Source of the DNA: Actinomycetota bacterium
GTDB lineage: Bacteria > Actinomycetota > Geothermincolia > Fen-727 > Anoxymicrobiaceae
DNA length: 6,223 bases
Reading direction: 5' to 3'
NCBI GenBank assembly: GCA_003154635.1
Contig: PMDX01000328.1
Coordinates: 1 to 6,223, forward strand
Of this stretch, positions 1 to 6,223 are shown piece after piece; position 1 is the first letter of the stretch; every line of letters begins with the position of its first letter. The position numbers were made by a program, and so were the translations under genes. The notes below the pieces were generated by a model. It saw only the letters and a list, made by a program, of their open reading frames with translations. It had not been told where the DNA came from and did not search any database.

Positions 1-1421
1 CCGAGCTCTTCGCCGATGATCGCGAATATGAAATCGGTATGGGCGTTTGGCAGGTAGAGGAATTTCTGTCTGCTCATCCCAAGCCCAAGCCCTTTTATAC
101 TGCCCGTACCCAGGGCTATATAAGACTGTATGACCTGGTACCCGGCCCCCCGCGGCGCGTTCCACGGGTTTATGAAAGAAAAAAGCCTCGCTCTCCTGTA
201 AGGCGCCGCAAGGGCAAAATACATGGCGGCGGCGGCCCCGGTCGCCCCGATAACGGCAAGGTGCCTTCCCCTGGTCCTGGCGACCACGAGGAGAACCATG
301 ACCGAGAACAGGAGCACCAGCGCGCTTCCCATGTCAGGCTGCTTCAGGATAAGCCCCGCCTCGAGGAGGGTAACCACCAGCACCGGCACGAGCACGTGAA
401 AGATCTGCTTAACCTTGTCTCCCTTTGTGGCGAGCACAAAAGCCGCAAAGATCACCAGTGTGAACTTCGCGATCTCGGTAGGCTGGATGTTCACCGGTCC
501 CAGAACGAGCCACCTGGTCGCCCCGTATGCGCTCTTGCCCTTGAATAGAACGAGTCCAAGAAGCACAATGCTTGCGACAACGCCTACCACTGAGATCTTT
601 CCGAGCTTGTGGTAATCGAATTTCCAGAAGAAGACGAGCAGAACCAGCCCAAGGCCGGCCCACACGAGCTGCTGAAGGAAGTAGTGGTATCCCCCGATGC
701 TCTGCCCTATTCCGATAACCGAACCGGCTGAGAATACCATAACCAACCCCAGCAGGAGCATCGCGGCAGTGGGCACAAGGACAAAATATGCGGGCTCAGT
801 TCGGGCCATTGCGCTCTTTGCGGCGTCAGTCCTGGCGGTGGTGCCTCGCCTTCCTGCCGACTGGCGACGCTTCTGAACGTTTGCGATATTGCCGGCATTC
901 GAAGCCGCGGCGCTCTTTGCGGGCGCCGTCGCTCTCTTACGCGCCGCTGTCGCCGGCCTTGAACCAGCGGAGTTCTTTCGTGCCGCCGTCGACGTCCTCG
1001 CCGCAATCGGACGAGTCTTGCTCGATGCGGAAGCTCGCGTTCGCGTCTGGCTCTTTCGCGTCGCGGGACCGGACCTCGACCCGGAAGCCGCTTTTTTTTT
1101 CGAGGCCGCAGCCCGTGCTCCCGTCGCGCTCACGGACTTGCCTTTCATGGGCCTGCCTGAAGCGTTGCGCGCCGAAGCGGTCCCGGTACTTCTTGATGTG
1201 CGAGCCGCGGGCCTCAAGGGCTTGCGAGAAGCGGCTGACGCACTGTTCCTGGTCGTCGTACTTGAACTCCCGGGAGATCGCGTGGTCTTCCGGGAGGAGG
1301 GTGTCGTTCGCTTGCCGGTGGTTGCCTTCGCGGGCATCGGTCTCGGACGTCTGCTCGACGTGGACGTCGGAGTCTTTGAATCAGCCCTTTCCCGACGGGC
1401 GGCGTTACTTGCTGCCGTCAC
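1..1421 (-). CDS. ftsW: FtsW, SEDS-family septal peptidoglycan glycosyltransferase with a long basic N-terminal extension, 3' partial
   Basis: Divisome polymerase that joins lipid II into glycan strands at the septum, normally with a class B PBP such as FtsI. The frame is open from the GTG at 1421 to the left edge, 473 codons. Residues 205-473 are the SEDS core: MARTEPAYFVLVPTAAM and LLLGLVMVFSAGS form the first helix, followed by further hydrophobic helices. Core motifs, numbered from M205 as 1, are GATRWLVLGPVNIQPTEIAK (96-115), KQPDMGSA (156-163), FINPWNAPRGAGYQVIQS (212-229) and LPNAHTDFIFAIIGEEL (253-269). The Asp of HTD (bases 33-35) corresponds to the proposed catalytic Asp of SEDS enzymes. 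FtsW is preferred over RodA because it follows murD and has FtsW-like NIQPTEIAK and NAHTDFIF segments. The last helices lie beyond base 1. Residues 1-204 are a disordered basic extension, listed separately. The start is either GTG 1421 (preferred, strong Shine-Dalgarno) or ATG 809. Confidence 0.93.
   Translation of the reverse strand, partial: MTAASNAARRERADSKTPTSTSSRRPRPMPAKATTGKRTTPSSRKTTRSPGSSSTTTRNSASAASRKPLRPAARTSRSTGTASARNASGRPMKGKSVSATGARAAASKKKAASGSRSGPATRKSQTRTRASASSKTRPIAARTSTAARKNSAGSRPATAARKRATAPAKSAAASNAGNIANVQKRRQSAGRRGTTARTDAAKSAMARTEPAYFVLVPTAAMLLLGLVMVFSAGSVIGIGQSIGGYHYFLQQLVWAGLGLVLLVFFWKFDYHKLGKISVVGVVASIVLLGLVLFKGKSAYGATRWLVLGPVNIQPTEIAKFTLVIFAAFVLATKGDKVKQIFHVLVPVLVVTLLEAGLILKQPDMGSALVLLFSVMVLLVVARTRGRHLAVIGATGAAAAMYFALAAPYRRARLFSFINPWNAPRGAGYQVIQSYIALGTGSIKGLGLGMSRQKFLYLPNAHTDFIFAIIGEEL
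810..1421 (-). other. Low-complexity, strongly basic N-terminal extension of FtsW (204 residues)
   Basis: This stretch sits between the end of murD and the FtsW core, and would pass for a gap if ftsW were called from the ATG at 809. Read in the ftsW frame it has no stop codon and gives 204 residues with 32 Arg, 17 Lys, about 63 Ser plus Thr and about 46 Ala. It has only three acidic residues (E11, D14, D199) and no Phe, Tyr, Trp, Cys or His. Residues 15-198 contain no acidic residue. RK pairs recur (residues 44, 66, 122, 148, 161) and AARTS occurs twice (72-76 and 140-144). The segment would be cytoplasmic, because it precedes the first FtsW helix. Basic disordered FtsW N-termini are known in Actinomycetota, but this one is long. 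The composition resembles histone H1 or mycobacterial HupB tails. Its function is unknown. Confidence 0.8.
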
Positions 1422-2826
1422 CGGTACTGCCCCTCTTGTAGTTGCCTACGGCTTCCTTGAAAACCCTGCCACGATCCTCGTAATCCTTGAACATGTCGAA
1501 CGATGCGCACGCCGGGGTGAAGATGACCACACCACACCCCCCGGAGAGCCGGTACGCTTTTTCCACAGAGTCAGCGAGGTCTTTGGCAATCGCTAGATGC
1601 CCGTCCGCTTCGCCTCTGCAAACACTCTCGACGGCCTCGAGTATCTCGGGTGCGCTCTCCCCGACCAGCACGAGTCCGCGCATCCTCCCGTCCTTGAGCC
1701 GCGCGCACACCTCGGAGGCCACCTCCGCAAAATCGAGGCCTTTGTTCCGACCGCCCATAATGGCTACGGTAGGCGACTCGAACGACCGGAGAGCGTGCAG
1801 GGCGGCGTGCGGATTTGTCGCCTTCGAGTCGTTGTAAAAAGACACCCCGTCTATGTCGGTGACGTATTCCACGCGGTGCTCCAGCCCCTCGAACTTTCCA
1901 GCGGCTTCGCGTATCGCGTCGTGAGCATGCCCCATCGCAAGAGCCGCCCCCGTTGCCGCCATGACGTTTTCAAGGTTGTGCGCGCCCGCAAGCTTCAGCT
2001 CTAAGACCGACAGCACCTTACCGGCGTCGAACGGCGGGCCCGCGGTAACCCAACCATCCTCGATCCACACGGCGCTCTCCTGACGGCGCTTGCCGCTGAA
2101 ACCTGCCCTGATGCCAACCGCCATTTTCGCCATCATGCGGCACGACTCATCCTCCAGGTTATAAACGAGGAAATCGTGAGAGAGCATGTTCTCGACAAGG
2201 CGCATCTTCGCCAGTCTGTACTCTTCAAAATCGCGATGCCAGTCGTAATGATCCGGCGCGACGTTGAGCGCGACCGCGACCCGCGCCCTGAACTTCTCGA
2301 TGTTCTGTAGCTGGAAGCTCGAGACCTCGATCACGAGTACGTCCTCGGGGCCCACTTCGCCGTAAAGCCCGACCACCGGATTGCCGATGTTGCCGCACGT
2401 TACGGCACGCCCTGACCCTCGACCTTCCGAGAGTATCTCTCCGATGAGCTTCGTGGTTGTAGTCTTGCCGTTTGTGCCGGTGACGGCTACCATCTCGATA
2501 CCATCGAGCAACCTGTATCCCAGTTCCAGCTCGCTCACGATCTTCAACCCGCATCGGCGAGCCTCGCTCAGCACGGGGGCGCGGTCAGGGACGCCGGGGC
2601 TTACCACGAGGAGGTCGTATCCGGTCAGGTCCGCGGGGACTTCCATGCCGAGGGACACTCGCACCCCTGCATCCCTCAGCTCTTTGACCATCGTCACCCG
2701 CAGAGGTGTCTCAGACCTGTCGATCACTTCTACACGAGCACCAAGGCCAATGGCCGTCCGCGCAGCTGCGGCTCCGCTCATCCCGAGCCCGACGACAAGG
2801 ACCTCTTTTTCCGCGAGGTCTATCAT
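1405..2826 (-). CDS. murD: UDP-N-acetylmuramoylalanine--D-glutamate ligase
   Basis: Cytoplasmic Mur ligase that adds D-glutamate to UDP-MurNAc-L-Ala with ATP. It has 473 residues, slightly longer than typical, partly from a polar tail (NYKRGSTGDGSK). Motifs are the Rossmann-like GLGMSG (13-18), P-loop TGTNGKTTT (116-124), GNIGNP (145-150), EVSSFQL (167-173), NVAPDHYDWH (188-197), AKMRL with the lysine expected to be carbamoylated (about 206-210), EHRVE (316-320), NDSKATNP (332-339), GGRNKG (358-363) and TPACASFDMFKDYEDRG (437-453), the classic MurD C-terminal signature. The ATG at 2826 was chosen because MIDLAEKEVLVVGLG is a normal MurD start and its A is the last base of the mraY TGA. The open frame up to a GTG at 2931 lies wholly inside mraY and is not used. 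The stop is TAA, 17 bases inside ftsW. Confidence 0.97.
   Translation of the reverse strand: MIDLAEKEVLVVGLGMSGAAAARTAIGLGARVEVIDRSETPLRVTMVKELRDAGVRVSLGMEVPADLTGYDLLVVSPGVPDRAPVLSEARRCGLKIVSELELGYRLLDGIEMVAVTGTNGKTTTTKLIGEILSEGRGSGRAVTCGNIGNPVVGLYGEVGPEDVLVIEVSSFQLQNIEKFRARVAVALNVAPDHYDWHRDFEEYRLAKMRLVENMLSHDFLVYNLEDESCRMMAKMAVGIRAGFSGKRRQESAVWIEDGWVTAGPPFDAGKVLSVLELKLAGAHNLENVMAATGAALAMGHAHDAIREAAGKFEGLEHRVEYVTDIDGVSFYNDSKATNPHAALHALRSFESPTVAIMGGRNKGLDFAEVASEVCARLKDGRMRGLVLVGESAPEILEAVESVCRGEADGHLAIAKDLADSVEKAYRLSGGCGVVIFTPACASFDMFKDYEDRGRVFKEAVGNYKRGSTGDGSK
1430..1437 (-). promoter_or_regulatory. Ribosome binding site of ftsW (long form)
   Basis: The minus strand reads AAGAGGGG, then eight bases, then GTG at 1421-1419. 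It lies in the last codons of murD. It is the main reason for placing the ftsW start at 1421 rather than 809, where only a weak AAAGAG lies four bases from the ATG. Confidence 0.65.
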
Positions 2827-3872
2827 CACGGCACCCTGGCAACAAAATCGACGTAGAAGATCGCGAAGCCCGCTAGCACGCAGAACCCGCAGATGATCCA
2901 CAGGCGAACCATGACCGTAAACTCCGACCACCCACCGAGCTCGAAGTGATGATGGATGGGCGCCATCCTGAACACCCGTTTTCCTTTTGTCAGCTTGAAC
3001 ACTCCTACCTGGATGACTACGGACATTGTCTCTATGGCAAAGAGTCCTCCCAGGATGAGGAGCAGGAACTGCGTCCTTGTTATCAACGCGATCGCGGCAA
3101 GAACGCCACCAAGGGCAAGCGAACCGGTGTCACCCATGAATATCTTCGCGGGTGCCGCGTTCCACCACAGGAAACCGACGCACGCGCCAAAAACGGCACC
3201 GCTTAATATGGCAATGTCGAGCGCGGGCTGCCCGGTAAACGGGTAGAACCTGGGATGCTGGCTTATCGGGTGCCTGAACATCGTGAAAGCGATGAGAAGA
3301 TAAGCGGCTGTTACGAGTATCATCGAGCCGCTCGCCAGCCCATCGAGACCGTCGGTGAGATTCACCGCGTTGGACTCGGCCGAGATCATTATGAAGACCC
3401 ATAGAAAGAAAAAGATCCCCAGTGACGGGCCGAACGTGCCCCCGAGAAAGCTGAATTTCTCGGGCAGCGCGGGATGCCCGGCGTACGACAGGTTCGTCAC
3501 TGCCAGGGTAAAGCCGACCGCGATAAGGAGTTGCCCGAGGAACTTGATGGAAGGCTTCAGGCCGAGAGAGCGCTTCTTCCTGATCTGTATGAAGTCGTCG
3601 ACAAATCCAAGCACGCCGCAGGCTACCATGGTACCCAGGACCGCAAGACCTTCGGGTGTCCGTTTCGAGAGCAACAGATAGCCCAGGCATGTGCCCAGCA
3701 CTATCAGCAATCCGCCCATTGTCGGAGTGCCTTTCTTAACGAAGTGCGCGTGAGGCCCGTCTTCTCTGATTGGCTGTCCGACATTCCTGCCGCGCAGTAT
3801 CTTTATCAGCACCGGAGTCAGGAACAGGCAGACAAAACCAGCGATCATCGCGGCCGCAAGCACCCTATACAT
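2826..3872 (-). CDS. mraY: Phospho-N-acetylmuramoyl-pentapeptide transferase (lipid I synthase)
   Basis: Integral membrane enzyme that transfers phospho-MurNAc-pentapeptide from UDP to undecaprenyl phosphate, giving lipid I on the inner face of the membrane. The protein has 348 residues with many hydrophobic segments, fitting the ten-helix MraY fold. Signatures are GTPTMGG (48-54), the Asp pair in GFVDDF (92-93), NLTDGLDGLA (171-180), MGDTGS (246-251) and the histidine motif in PIHHHFELGGW (307-309). The chosen start is the ATG at 3872, giving MYRVLAAAMI. The frame stays open upstream to a TTG at 3923, but those 17 residues read through the end of murF and do not resemble a MraY N-terminus. 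It overlaps murF by 8 bases and shares one base with murD. Its Shine-Dalgarno is weak and sits in a palindrome. The HHHFELGGWSEFTV end looks more actinobacterial than bacilli-like, judged by memory of the family. Confidence 0.97.
   Translation of the reverse strand: MYRVLAAAMIAGFVCLFLTPVLIKILRGRNVGQPIREDGPHAHFVKKGTPTMGGLLIVLGTCLGYLLLSKRTPEGLAVLGTMVACGVLGFVDDFIQIRKKRSLGLKPSIKFLGQLLIAVGFTLAVTNLSYAGHPALPEKFSFLGGTFGPSLGIFFFLWVFIMISAESNAVNLTDGLDGLASGSMILVTAAYLLIAFTMFRHPISQHPRFYPFTGQPALDIAILSGAVFGACVGFLWWNAAPAKIFMGDTGSLALGGVLAAIALITRTQFLLLILGGLFAIETMSVVIQVGVFKLTKGKRVFRMAPIHHHFELGGWSEFTVMVRLWIICGFCVLAGFAIFYVDFVARVP
2834..2837 (-). promoter_or_regulatory. Short ribosome binding site of murD
   Basis: AGGG on the minus strand lies seven bases before the ATG at 2826, inside the last codons of mraY. 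It is modest, but the TGATG stop/start overlap also allows re-initiation by ribosomes that finish mraY. Confidence 0.5.
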
Positions 3873-5292
3873 TCGCGACCAACTTCTCGCGCGAGAAGCA
3901 GGGCTTTCCCAGCTTCTCGACAATTGATTCGAGCCCTGCGACCCGCGACGCCTTGATGAGTATCACGTCTTCGGTCTCAATTATCTTTCCAAGAAGCCCT
4001 GCCGCTTCGTCGGGACTCTCGCACCTGAACACGCTGCCTTTCGGCATGCCCTCTGCAACAGCAGCCGAAGCGTAGTAACGCGCGCGCCTGCCAACGGTGA
4101 CGAGCAGGTCCACATCGTTGCTCGCCAGGTACCGGCCGGCCTCCTCGTGATAATGTCGGCTATCCTTGCCGAGCTCGGTCATGGCACCAAGAACGGCGAT
4201 GGTACGCCTCCCAGACCCTATCTCTGTCAGGGTCTCTATCGCGGCGTTCATCGAACACGGATTTGCGTTATAGGCGTCGCTGATTATGGTGCAGCCGTTC
4301 GATTCGACCACCTCGGTGCGCCATGGGCTGAGTATTGCTCCTTTGAGACCCCTCGCGATCCGGGACGCGTTCATTCCCATCTGGTGAGCGCATGCCGCGG
4401 CGGCTACCGCGTTCTGCACCTGGTGGCGTCCCACAGCGGGCAGGTTGACACGGACTTCAAGCCCGGGGCCGTGGAGCACGAACGAAGGGCGTCCACCCGC
4501 GTCGAGCTTAATGTGCTCGGCGCGATAGTCGGCGGACCGCCCGTGACCGAACCTTACAATACGAGCCTTGGTCTGTTTTGAGATGTACCTTGTCCAGGGG
4601 TCATCGCCGTTGAGCACCAGCACGCCCTCCTCAGGCACCGCACGCGCGAGCTCCGCCTTTGTCCCGGCAACGACCTCCTCTGTTTTGAACAACTCGAGAT
4701 GCCCGGGGCCGACGTTCGTGATCAATCCGAACTCAGGCTTCACGATCTCGGCCAGCCGCTTTATGTCGCCCGGGTGCCTCGCACCCATCTCCGCCACCAG
4801 CACCCTGTCTTTTTTCTCGGCTTGAAAGATGGTGAGTGGGATGCCGACTTCGTTGTTATAACTGCCGGGGGAAGCGGCGACGCGACGCCCGGTCGAAAGC
4901 ACCGAGACAAGGTAATCTTTCGTGCATGTCTTGCCGGTGGTGCCGGTTATGCCGACGGCTACAACGTCGAGTCCCTCTCGCACGAACTTAGCGAGATCAC
5001 CCATCGCCGTGAGGCTGTCCCTTACGAGTACCAATGGAAAATCCGGGAATAATCTTCGGAATGGAGTGACGTTGGGATTTTTGCGTTCGACGATCGCCGC
5101 CGTCGCTCCGGTGTCAACCGCCTGTTCGATAAACGCGTGTCCATCGAATCTCTGACCTTTCAGCGCGATGAACAGGTCTTTTCCTCCGAGATCCCTGGTG
5201 TCCGTACCGACGGTTCCAACAGTGAGCGCGCCATTTCCTTCGAGAGTGCCGGCGGTCGCTCGCGCGACCTCCCTCAGGCTAACACTCCGCAC
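3865..5292 (-). CDS. murF: UDP-N-acetylmuramoyl-tripeptide--D-alanyl-D-alanine ligase
   Basis: Adds D-Ala-D-Ala to the UDP-MurNAc tripeptide in the cytoplasm with ATP hydrolysis, completing the pentapeptide. The product has 475 residues, normal for MurF. Visible motifs are DTRDL (31-35) in the substrate-binding N-domain, the P-loop GITGTTGKTCTKD (114-126), SYNNEVGIPLT (144-154), AEMGARHPGDI (167-177), ITNVGPGHLE (191-200), GRHQVQNAVAAAA (288-300), DAYNANPCSM (339-348), LGAMTELG (368-375) and KASRVAGLE (447-455). The usual form of the last motif is KGSR, so KASR is a mild variant. The start is the GTG at 5292, preceded by a near-perfect Shine-Dalgarno sequence inside the 3' end of murE. The stop (TAG) lies within the first codons of mraY. 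SYNNEVG and the DAYNANP signature separate it clearly from MurE and MurD. Confidence 0.97.
   Translation of the reverse strand: MRSVSLREVARATAGTLEGNGALTVGTVGTDTRDLGGKDLFIALKGQRFDGHAFIEQAVDTGATAAIVERKNPNVTPFRRLFPDFPLVLVRDSLTAMGDLAKFVREGLDVVAVGITGTTGKTCTKDYLVSVLSTGRRVAASPGSYNNEVGIPLTIFQAEKKDRVLVAEMGARHPGDIKRLAEIVKPEFGLITNVGPGHLELFKTEEVVAGTKAELARAVPEEGVLVLNGDDPWTRYISKQTKARIVRFGHGRSADYRAEHIKLDAGGRPSFVLHGPGLEVRVNLPAVGRHQVQNAVAAAACAHQMGMNASRIARGLKGAILSPWRTEVVESNGCTIISDAYNANPCSMNAAIETLTEIGSGRRTIAVLGAMTELGKDSRHYHEEAGRYLASNDVDLLVTVGRRARYYASAAVAEGMPKGSVFRCESPDEAAGLLGKIIETEDVILIKASRVAGLESIVEKLGKPCFSREKLVANV
3883..3898 (-). repeat. 16-base perfect palindrome covering the likely mraY ribosome binding site
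   Basis: CTTCTCGCGCGAGAAG is identical to its own reverse complement. It lies in the last codons of murF (coding FSREK) and ends ten bases before the mraY ATG. As RNA it can fold into a six-pair stem (CUUCUC with GAGAAG) closed by a GCGC loop. GAGAAG is the only Shine-Dalgarno-like sequence near the mraY start, so folding would mask it until a ribosome translating murF opens the stem. The palindrome is read directly; the regulatory role is inferred. Confidence 0.45.
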
Positions 5293-6223
5293 CCGTTACC
5301 TCCTTCAGACATTCTCTGACAACCCGGCGGTCGTCAAATTCGATGATCCTATCCGAAAAGATTTGGCCGCTTTCGTGGCCTTTTCCTGCAACCACCACAA
5401 GGTCGCCCGGGCGCGCCTCTGAAAGAGCCTTCTTAATGGCCTTTCGTCTGTCCACCTCTACCGTGTAGCGTTCGTACGGATATCGGTCCCGCACGCCCTC
5501 CACGATCATCCCGATTATCTCCGCCGGATCCTCGCCCCTCGGATTGTCCGAGGTGATAATGCAAAGGTCCGACATCTCGACGGCGGCCCTTCCCATGAGG
5601 GGCCGCTTGCTCCTGTCCCGGTCGCCACCGCACCCGACTACTATTATTACCCTGCCTCCAGAGACCTCGCGGCACGCTTCCAGGAGGTTGCTTACTCCGT
5701 CTGGCGTGTGCGCGTAGTCAACGATGGCCGTGAAATCTTGACCGCACTCGATATTCTCGAACCTGCCGGGTACGCCCGGCAGGGTCTCGAGCCCCTCAAC
5801 GATGCTGTCGTTATCCACGCCCATCTGGAAAGAGACACAAGCCGCCGCAAGGCAGTTATAGACGTTGAATCGACCCTGCAGCTTCGTCGATAGAGGCATG
5901 GACTCCTCGCCGAACAGTATCTCAAACCTATTTCCGGTCGATGTGACTTCGACTCCTACCGCGCTGACGTCCGCTTTTTCGTCCAGGCCGTAGCTTCTGG
6001 TGGGCTGAGATGTCTCGTGCAGAAGCCTTCTGCCGAACGCGTCGTCATAGTTGATCACCGCGGTGCGCTGAACGCCGAACTCCTCACCCTCGAACAACCT
6101 CTTCTTTGCGCCGAAGTACTCCTCGAGAGAAAGATGGAAATCCAGATGGTCCTGGGTAAGGTTCGTGAATACTACCACCTCGAACGCGCACCCGCTGGCG
6201 CGATGCAGTTCGAGCGCGTGCGA
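5279..6223 (-). CDS. murE: UDP-N-acetylmuramoyl-L-alanyl-D-glutamate--2,6-diaminopimelate ligase, 5' partial
   Basis: Cytoplasmic Mur ligase that adds the third stem-peptide residue to UDP-MurNAc-L-Ala-D-Glu, using ATP. The frame is open to the right edge, so 314 codons of the central and C-terminal domains are present and the N-terminal domain and P-loop lie outside. The first visible residues, SHALELHRASGCAFE, match the conserved Mur 'SSHAL' stretch. Other motifs, numbered from the first visible residue, are TNLTQDHLDFH (20-30), AKKRLF with the lysine that is usually carbamoylated (about 39-44), VDYAHTPD (168-175), GCGGDRDRSKRP (197-208), DNPRGEDP (226-233; DNPR at 5537-5548) and AGKGHE (279-284). 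DNPR is the signature for meso-diaminopimelate rather than lysine. The GTG at 6178 is an internal Val codon, not the start. The gene ends in TAG and overlaps murF by 14 bases. Confidence 0.96.
   Translation of the reverse strand, partial: SHALELHRASGCAFEVVVFTNLTQDHLDFHLSLEEYFGAKKRLFEGEEFGVQRTAVINYDDAFGRRLLHETSQPTRSYGLDEKADVSAVGVEVTSTGNRFEILFGEESMPLSTKLQGRFNVYNCLAAACVSFQMGVDNDSIVEGLETLPGVPGRFENIECGQDFTAIVDYAHTPDGVSNLLEACREVSGGRVIIVVGCGGDRDRSKRPLMGRAAVEMSDLCIITSDNPRGEDPAEIIGMIVEGVRDRYPYERYTVEVDRRKAIKKALSEARPGDLVVVAGKGHESGQIFSDRIIEFDDRRVVRECLKEVTGAEC
5298..5305 (-). promoter_or_regulatory. Ribosome binding site of murF
   Basis: The minus strand reads AAGGAGGT, then AACGG, then GTG at 5292-5290. 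This is nearly a full match to the anti-Shine-Dalgarno end of 16S rRNA. It lies inside the last codons of murE and decides in favour of a GTG start for murF. Confidence 0.85.

Noticed and set aside
707..1006. Minus-strand Arg-rich open frame of 99 codons overlapping ftsW
   Set aside because: It is the neighbouring frame of the ftsW extension and core. Its C-terminal part overlaps the clear first FtsW helix in another frame. It would matter only if slippage at the A9 run occurs.
810..1404. A separate small basic, histone-like protein gene between murD and ftsW
   Set aside because: There is no stop codon between the basic stretch and the FtsW core in this frame, so it reads as one protein unless a sequencing error hides a stop.
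788..1441. Another plus-strand open frame (217 codons) over the same stretch
   Set aside because: Antisense shadow with Arg/Ser-rich, motif-free translation. GC-rich DNA rarely has stops, so several frames stay open by chance.
889..1596. Long plus-strand open frame (235 codons), Ala/Val/Leu/Arg-rich, opposite the ftsW extension and the end of murD
   Set aside because: It lies antisense to two supported genes, has no recognisable motif, and its composition follows from the antisense of a Ser/Thr/Arg/Lys/Ala-coding stretch. The minus-strand frame joins directly to FtsW and has a strong ribosome binding site.
2827..2931. Upstream extension of murD to a GTG at 2931
   Set aside because: The extra 35 residues lie wholly inside mraY. 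The ATG at 2826 gives a standard MurD N-terminus and a TGATG junction.
3873..3923. Upstream extension of mraY to a TTG at 3923
   Set aside because: The extra 17 residues lie entirely within the murF C-terminal coding sequence and look unlike any MraY N-terminus. MYRVLAAAMI at 3872 fits the family.
6176..6178. GTG as a murE start
   Set aside because: The frame continues upstream to the window edge with conserved MurE sequence (SHALELH), so this GTG is an internal Val codon.

Overview
The window is a compact piece of a division and cell wall (dcw) cluster. Every real gene reads on the minus strand, so transcription runs from high to low coordinates. In transcription order the genes are murE (5' end beyond the right edge), murF, mraY, murD and ftsW (3' end beyond the left edge). 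There is no intergenic DNA. Each gene starts inside or at the stop of the one before it, with overlaps of 14, 8, 1 and 17 bases, so this is one translationally coupled operon block. No promoter, terminator, RNA gene, mobile element or CRISPR is visible.

The genes form one pathway. MurD, MurE and MurF are the cytoplasmic ATP-dependent ligases that add D-Glu, the third residue and D-Ala-D-Ala to the UDP-MurNAc peptide. MraY transfers the finished phospho-MurNAc-pentapeptide to undecaprenyl phosphate, giving lipid I. FtsW is the SEDS-family glycan polymerase of the divisome, acting on lipid II. MurE carries the DNPR motif, which points to meso-diaminopimelate peptidoglycan.

The organism is a G+C-rich bacterium with a standard peptidoglycan pathway. 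The C-terminal part of MraY and a basic disordered N-terminus on FtsW recall Actinomycetota, perhaps a deep branch. This assignment is an inference and weak.

The most unusual part is 810-1421. It is not intergenic DNA. It reads in frame into FtsW as a 204-residue N-terminal extension made almost only of Ala, Ser, Thr, Arg, Lys, Pro and Gly, with 49 basic and 3 acidic residues. A GTG with a strong Shine-Dalgarno sequence precedes it and overlaps the end of murD. Other points are an A9 tract inside this extension, a second possible ftsW start at 809, and a 16-base perfect palindrome just upstream of mraY that could hide its ribosome binding site.
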